64,000 nt of DNA, taken from JAFKFI01 sp963795435 (GTDB lineage Bacteria > Pseudomonadota > Alphaproteobacteria > Acetobacterales > Acetobacteraceae). The position numbers were made by a program, and so were the translations under genes. Of the stretch, positions 59,586-64,000 are shown in pieces (positions within the stretch are counted from its first letter, which is position 1; every line of letters starts with the position of its first letter). Under the pieces are notes generated by a model, which saw only the letters and a program-made list of their open reading frames with translations, ran no database searches and had not been told where the DNA came from. The DNA lies in contig CAWCHV010000009.1 in assembly GCA_963795435.1 (NCBI GenBank), positions 1,178,001 to 1,242,000 of the forward strand, read 5' to 3'.

Positions 59586-60293
59586 GTGGGCCTGAGCGTG
59601 GCGGAGGCGCCGCACATCCTGGTGGTGGACGATGACGCGAGGCTGCGCACCCTGCTGTCCCGCTTCCTCGCGGAGAACGGCTTTCGCGTGACCACGGCGG
59701 AGAACGCGGCGGAGGCGCGGGACCGGCTGCGCTTCCTCAACCCGGACCTGCTGGTGCTCGACGTGATGATGCCGGGCGAGAGTGGGCTCGGGCTCACCGA
59801 GGCGCTCCGCCAGGAGAACCGCGACCTGCCGGTCCTGCTGCTCACCGCGCGCGACGCGCCCGAGGATCGCATCTCCGGCTTCGAGGCGGGGGCGGACGAC
59901 TATCTCGCCAAGGGCTCCGATCCGCGCGAACTGGTGCTGCGCATTCGCGCCATGCTGCGCCGCGCGCCCGCCGCTCCCCCGAGCGCGCCGGCTGGCCCGG
60001 TGACGCTCGGGGAAGCCGAGTACGATCCCGACCGGGGCGAATTGCGCGACCGGTCGGGCGTGGTGCGGCTGACCGGCGGCGAGGCGGCGCTGCTGACTGC
60101 GCTGGCGCGCAAGCCGAACGAGGTGCTTTCGCGCGAGGAGATCGCCGCCGCCCTCGGCATGGACGAGGCGGGCGAGCGGGCGATCGACGTGCAGGTGACG
60201 CGGCTCCGGCGCAAGATCGAGGCCGACCCGCGCGAGCCGCGGTTCCTGCATACGGTTCGCGGGCGTGGCTACGTGCTCAAGCCGGGACAGTAG
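59586..60293 (+). CDS. OmpR-family response regulator (PetR-like)
   Basis: The 235-residue regulator begins at GTG 59586 or 59598. The receiver has HILVVDDDARLRTLLSRFLA and the phosphorylated aspartate in LLVLDVMMPGESG. A C-terminal winged helix follows (LTGGEAALLTALARKPNEVL, QVTRLRRKIEADPREPRFLH). It would act downstream of the kinase encoded next. Confidence 0.93.
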   Translation: MGLSVAEAPHILVVDDDARLRTLLSRFLAENGFRVTTAENAAEARDRLRFLNPDLLVLDVMMPGESGLGLTEALRQENRDLPVLLLTARDAPEDRISGFEAGADDYLAKGSDPRELVLRIRAMLRRAPAAPPSAPAGPVTLGEAEYDPDRGELRDRSGVVRLTGGEAALLTALARKPNEVLSREEIAAALGMDEAGERAIDVQVTRLRRKIEADPREPRFLHTVRGRGYVLKPGQ

Positions 60294-60294
60294 C

Positions 60295-61632
60295 GTGCGC
60301 GGACCTCGGGTCCCGTTCGGCTCATGGCTGAAGCGGCGCATCCTGCCCCGCTCGCTGCTCGGCCGCAGCCTGCTGATGATCCTGCTGCCGCTTGTGCTGC
60401 TGCAGGCGGTGGCGCTGCAGATCTTCTACGGCAGCCATCTCGACGTCGTCTCGCGCCGGCTGTCCGGGGCGGTGGCGGGCGAGCTGGCCTTCACTCTGGA
60501 TGCCATGCGGCGCTTCCCCGGCGAGGAGAATCGCGACTGGATCCTGATGTCGGCCCGCGACCAGTTCGGTCTGGCGATGGAACTCAAGCCGGGCGCGATC
60601 CTGCCCAACCAGCCGCCGCAGAACATCCTCGGGCCGATGGACGACGACCTGCACGCGGCATTGGTGGAGCGGGTGCGGCTGCCGTTCACGATGGACTGGC
60701 TCTCGGAGCCGAATTCGGTGCTGATCCGGGTGCAGCTGGCCGATGGCGTGCTGGAGGTGAACGCGCCGCGCAAGCGCCTTTATTCCGCGACGATCTACCT
60801 GTTCGTGCTGTGGCTGGTCGGCACCGCGCTGCTGCTGTTCAGCATCGCCGCCCTGTTCATGCGCAACCAGGTGCGCGCCATCCGCCGGCTGGCTGCCGCG
60901 GCCGAGGCGTTCGGCGTGGGGCGCGACGCCGGGCCGATCCGGCCGGAGGGCGCGATCGAAGTGCGACAAGCGGCGACCGCGTTCAACCGGATGCAGGACC
61001 GCATTCGCCGCTTTCTCGCCCAGCGCACCGAGATGCTGGCCGGCGTCTCGCACGATCTGCGTACGCCGCTGACCCGGTTGCGGCTTGCATTGGCGATGCT
61101 GCCGGGCACCGAGGAGACAAGGCAGGATGTCGCCGAGATGACCGCCGACGTCGAGGAGATGGAGCGGATGATCGGCGGCTATCTCGCCTTCGCCCGTGGC
61201 GAGGGCACCGAGCAGGCCGAGCCGGTCAACCTCTCGGCGGTGCTCGAGGAGGTCGCCGCCGGGGCGCGTCGCGCGGGCGCCAGGGTGGAGCTGAATGTGC
61301 CGGCGACGCTCACCCTGCCGCTGCGCGCCGACGCCGTGAAGCGGGCGATCACCAACCTCGTGGACAACGCCCGCCGGCACGCGCGCCGCGTGACGCTGGG
61401 CGCCGAGACGAATGGCGCGCGCAGCATCCAGGTGACGGTAGACGACGACGGCCCCGGCATCCCGCCCGACCGGCGGGAGAGCGTCTTCCGCCCGTTCGAG
61501 AGCGGGGCGGCCGGCGGCACCGGGCTCGGCCTGACCATCGCGCGCGATATCGTCCGCGCGCATGGCGGGGACATCGTGCTGGAGGAGAGCCCGCTCGGCG
61601 GGTTGCGGGCGCGCATCCGGCTGCCTGTTTAG
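60295..61632 (+). CDS. Sensor histidine kinase
   Basis: The protein has 445 residues from GTG 60295, two bases after the regulator stop. Two membrane segments (SLLMILLPLVLLQAVALQIF, YLFVLWLVGTALLLFSIAAL) flank a periplasmic sensor of about 110 residues. A HAMP linker, phospho-acceptor GVSHDLRTPLTRLRLAL and ATPase boxes NLVDNARRHA, DDDGPGIP and GGTGLGLTIA follow. It should phosphorylate the adjacent regulator. The stop overlaps the convergent dut by 3 bases. Confidence 0.93.
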   Translation: MRGPRVPFGSWLKRRILPRSLLGRSLLMILLPLVLLQAVALQIFYGSHLDVVSRRLSGAVAGELAFTLDAMRRFPGEENRDWILMSARDQFGLAMELKPGAILPNQPPQNILGPMDDDLHAALVERVRLPFTMDWLSEPNSVLIRVQLADGVLEVNAPRKRLYSATIYLFVLWLVGTALLLFSIAALFMRNQVRAIRRLAAAAEAFGVGRDAGPIRPEGAIEVRQAATAFNRMQDRIRRFLAQRTEMLAGVSHDLRTPLTRLRLALAMLPGTEETRQDVAEMTADVEEMERMIGGYLAFARGEGTEQAEPVNLSAVLEEVAAGARRAGARVELNVPATLTLPLRADAVKRAITNLVDNARRHARRVTLGAETNGARSIQVTVDDDGPGIPPDRRESVFRPFESGAAGGTGLGLTIARDIVRAHGGDIVLEESPLGGLRARIRLPV

Positions 61633-62072
61633 GATACGCCGGTGCTGCCGAAGCCGCCGCTATTCCGCGCGGTGTCGTCAAGATCGGCCACCTCGTCCCA
61701 CTCGGCGCGCAGCACCGGGGCCAGCACCGCCTGGGCGATCCTCATGCCGCGCTCGACCGTGAACGGCGCGTCGCCGGCGTTCAGCACGATGACCTGCAGT
61801 TCGCCGCGATAGTCCTCGTCGATCGTGCCGGGGCTGTTGGGCAGGACGATGCCGTGACGCAGCGCGAGGCCGGATCGCGGGCGGACCTGCAACTCGTGGC
61901 CGGGCGGCAGCGCGAGCGCAAGCCCGGTCGGGATCAGCGTCCGGCCGCCCGGCGGGATCGTGACCGGCGCCGCGACGGCGGCTAGCAGGTCCATCCCCGC
62001 GGCCCCGGAAGTCGCGTAGCCGGGCAGGGGCAGTCCCTCGCCATGCGGCAAGCGGCGGATGCGGATTTTCAT
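61629..62072 (-). CDS. dut: dUTP diphosphatase
   Basis: The 147-residue trimeric dUTPase has all five motifs: GAAGMDLLAA, RPRSGLALRHG, GTIDEDYRGEL, RGMRIAQAVLAP and RNSGGFGSTG. It hydrolyses dUTP to dUMP and keeps uracil out of DNA. It overlaps the coaBC stop by 4 bases, a standard alphaproteobacterial arrangement. Confidence 0.97.
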   Translation of the reverse strand: MKIRIRRLPHGEGLPLPGYATSGAAGMDLLAAVAAPVTIPPGGRTLIPTGLALALPPGHELQVRPRSGLALRHGIVLPNSPGTIDEDYRGELQVIVLNAGDAPFTVERGMRIAQAVLAPVLRAEWDEVADLDDTARNSGGFGSTGVS

Positions 62073-63334
62073 GGAGCGGTCAGCTTCTCCCTCGCCCCTT
62101 CCGACGGGAGAGCGTCGGGCTGAGAGGTCGAGCCCATCGCCTCCGCGATCCGCGCGGCGAGGCGCTCGGCTACCTCCTCCTTGGCGAGGCGGGGCCAGGT
62201 CTCCACACCGTCGGCGGTGACCAGCAGAACGGCGTTTTCCGTGCCGCCCATGATCCCGGTCGCGGGCGAGACGTCATTGGCGACGATCCAGTCGCAGCCC
62301 TTGCGCAGCCGCTTGGCGGTCGCGTTCTCGGCCACATCGTGCGTCTCGGCCGCGAAGCCGATCACCAGTCCGGGACGTTGCGGGCCGGGGCGGGCGATGG
62401 TGGCGAGAATGTCCGGATTGGCGACCAGGCTGAGACCCGGCGCGCCGCCGTCCGGCGTCTTCTTGATCTTGCGGTCGGTCACGTTCGCGACCCGCCAGTC
62501 GGCGACGGCCGCGGCGAACACCGCGACGTCGGCGGGCAGCGCGTCGCGGCAGGCGGCGAGCATCTCCGCCGCGGTCTCGACGCGGCGGATCGCGACGCCT
62601 CGCGGATCCGGCATCGCGACGGGGCCGCTCACCAGGGTCACCCGCGCGCCGAGTTCCGCCAGAGACGCCGCGATGGCGTGGCCCTGGCGGCCGCTGCTGC
62701 GGTTGGCGATGTAGCGCACCGGGTCGATCGGCTCGTGCGTCGGCCCGCTGGTGACCAGCGCGTGCCGGCCGGCGAGCGGCTTCTTGCCCCGACCGAGAAG
62801 GCCCTCGATGGCGGCGAGGATCGCCGGCGGCTCCGACAGCCGGCCGGGGCCGAACTCGTGGCAGGCCATGGCACCCTCGTCCGGGCCGACGAACGTCACC
62901 CCGCGCCCGGTAAGGAGGGCGAGATTGGCCTGGGTGGCGGGGTGCAGCCACATCCGCACGTTCATCGCGGGCGCGGCCAAGACCGGCTTGTCGGTGGCGA
63001 GCAGCAGGGTGGAGGCGAGATCGTCGGCGAGGCCGGCCGCCATCTTTGCGAGGAGGTTTGCCGAGGCGGGGGCGACCACCATGAGGTCGGCGCTGCGGGA
63101 AAGCTGGATGTGGCCCATCTCGCTTTCGTCGGTGAGGGAGAACAGGTCGGTGTAGACGCGGGTTTCGCTGAGCGCCTGGAGGGAGAGCGGGGTGACGAAC
63201 TCGGCCCCCGACTTGGTCAGCACGCAGGTCACGCCGCAGCCTCGGGCGCGGAGGAGGCGGATGAGTTCGAGCGACTTGAACGCGGCGATGCCGCCCGCGA
63301 TGATCAGGAGGACGCGCTTGGTGGTTAGGGTCAT
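62069..63334 (-). CDS. coaBC: Bifunctional CoA-biosynthesis protein CoaBC
   Basis: The 421-residue protein joins a flavin-dependent PPC decarboxylase (LLIIAGGIAAFKSLELIRLL, VVAPASANLLAKMAAGLADD, PAMNVRMWLHPATQANLALL) and a PPC synthetase (ALVTSGPTHEPIDPVRYIAN, FAAAVADWRVANV). It converts 4'-phosphopantothenate to 4'-phosphopantetheine. It is coupled to dut. Confidence 0.97.
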   Translation of the reverse strand: MTLTTKRVLLIIAGGIAAFKSLELIRLLRARGCGVTCVLTKSGAEFVTPLSLQALSETRVYTDLFSLTDESEMGHIQLSRSADLMVVAPASANLLAKMAAGLADDLASTLLLATDKPVLAAPAMNVRMWLHPATQANLALLTGRGVTFVGPDEGAMACHEFGPGRLSEPPAILAAIEGLLGRGKKPLAGRHALVTSGPTHEPIDPVRYIANRSSGRQGHAIAASLAELGARVTLVSGPVAMPDPRGVAIRRVETAAEMLAACRDALPADVAVFAAAVADWRVANVTDRKIKKTPDGGAPGLSLVANPDILATIARPGPQRPGLVIGFAAETHDVAENATAKRLRKGCDWIVANDVSPATGIMGGTENAVLLVTADGVETWPRLAKEEVAERLAARIAEAMGSTSQPDALPSEGAREKLTAP

Positions 63335-63366
63335 GGGCGGGCGCCGGCTCGGGTGGCGTGCGCGAT

Positions 63367-63451
63367 CCCCTCACCCCGGCCCTCTCCCCCAAGGGGGAGA
63401 GGGAGAAGAGAAAGCCCTCTCCCCCAAGGGGGAGAGGGTTGGGTGAGGGGG
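63367..63451. repeat. Dispersed double-hairpin repeat, copy 3
   Basis: This 85-bp segment begins CCCCTCACCCCGGCCCTCT, has two near-identical hairpins CTCTCCCCCAAGGGGGAGAG, and ends GGTTGGGTGAGGGGG. It is the most symmetrical of the three copies. It lies between the ubiE stop and the coaBC start on the minus strand. Confidence 0.88.
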
Positions 63452-63467
63452 TTGCCGCCCGCGATAC

Positions 63468-64000
63468 TCACAGCCGCCACCCCGAATGGATCGCGGCAAT
63501 CCCACCCGAGAGTTTCCGCACTTCCACGCGCGCAAACCCGGCCGCCCGCATCATGTCGGCGAGCGTCTCCTGGTCGGGGAACATGCGGATGCTCTCGGCG
63601 AGGTAGCGGTAGCTGTCCTCGTCCTTGGCGACGACGCGGCCGAGGCGGGGCAGCACCTTGAAGGACCATGCGTCATAGACCGGCGCCAACGCGGCGATTT
63701 CGACGTGGCTGAACTCCAGGCAGAAGAACCGTCCGCCGGGCCGAAGCACGCGCCGCGCCTCGGCCAGCACCGCATCCTTGTCGGTGCAGTTGCGCAGGCC
63801 GAAGGCGATCGAGACGCGGTCCACCGCGCGGTCCGGCAGCGGCAGGCGCTCGGCGTCGGCCACCAGCAGCGACAGCCCGGCGACGAAACCGCGTTCCAGC
63901 GCGCGATCCTGCCCGACCGCGAGCATGTCGGCGTTGATGTCCGACAGGATCGCGGCGCCGCCGCCGCCGGCCAGCCAGCCGAAGCTGATGTCGCCGGTCC
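63468..64000 (-). CDS. ubiE: Demethylmenaquinone/ubiquinone methyltransferase, 5' end missing
   Basis: The frame runs off the right edge, so the N-terminus is absent. The visible 177 residues or so have DINADMLAVG, VADAERLPLPDRAVDRVSIA, FGLRNCTDKDAVLAEARRVL, GGRFFCLEFSHV and the late RKLSGGIAAIHSGWRL, a UbiE/COQ5 signature. It methylates the quinone ring in ubiquinone synthesis. Commonly ubiB lies between ubiE and coaBC; here only a repeat does. Confidence 0.95.
   Translation of the reverse strand, partial: TGDISFGWLAGGGGAAILSDINADMLAVGQDRALERGFVAGLSLLVADAERLPLPDRAVDRVSIAFGLRNCTDKDAVLAEARRVLRPGGRFFCLEFSHVEIAALAPVYDAWSFKVLPRLGRVVAKDEDSYRYLAESIRMFPDQETLADMMRAAGFARVEVRKLSGGIAAIHSGWRL

Overview
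The window is GC-rich DNA with an alphaproteobacterial gene set. The best guess is Rhodospirillales, probably Acetobacteraceae. Supporting points are secD-secF, an xseB-ispA-dxs-tlyA operon, rpsF-rpsR-rplI, SecB, lpxB next to hisI, a marR-ompR-kinase set resembling petP-petR, and ubiE/coaBC/dut. The family assignment is inference from gene content. No tRNA, rRNA or CRISPR array was found.

Region 1 (1 to about 10.3 kb) is accessory. A DUF262/HNH/AlbA_2 protein of the GmrSD-like defence type is split by a 1486-bp IS66 element with an exact 8-bp target duplication. A dCTP-deaminase-like gene is split by an IS630-family element. In both cases, removing the element and one target copy restores the reading frame. 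Between them lie an arsR-SRPBCC-DUF1801 operon with a palindromic operator, and a LysR regulator divergent from cupin, DUF2255 and tautomerase genes. A decayed MFS-transporter tail closes the region.

Region 2 (10.3 to 33.8 kb) is mostly chromosomal core and metabolism: LysR, DUF1127, a periplasmic beta-propeller, an iron-type alcohol dehydrogenase, an EAL protein, a Bug-type binding protein overlapping secF-secD, a Gfo/Idh oxidoreductase, lpxB, hisI, a Fur/Zur-type regulator, then metC, sseA, alaX and nudix. After these come an XRE regulator, garR and hyi (glyoxylate/hydroxypyruvate metabolism), an AI-2E exporter and a four-gene peptide-type ABC transporter without a binding protein.

Region 3 (33.8 to 35.1 kb) is a second accessory patch. 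It has a wrecked MNT-type nucleotidyltransferase and a two-gene cassette of unknown function with visibly lower GC.

Region 4 (35.1 to 64 kb) returns to core genes: a ketopantoate-reductase-like gene, a LutA-like protein, a solitary SPPY DNA methyltransferase, a Tim44-like gene, SecB with a repeat-bearing insert, an FkbM methyltransferase, the isoprenoid operon, the ribosomal trio, cfa, an acyl-CoA/CoA-transferase group, an ada-alkA-ogt alkylation-repair operon, ilvE, the marR-ompR-kinase set, dut-coaBC and the 3' part of ubiE.

Two signals span the window. Three copies of an 82-86-bp double-hairpin repeat lie between genes at about 27.6, 54.1 and 63.4 kb. Four core-type genes (metC, panE-like, tim44-like, tlyA) carry five frameshifts that are all single-base gains. 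That pattern points to assembly error as much as to gene decay, so these genes should be checked before being called dead.
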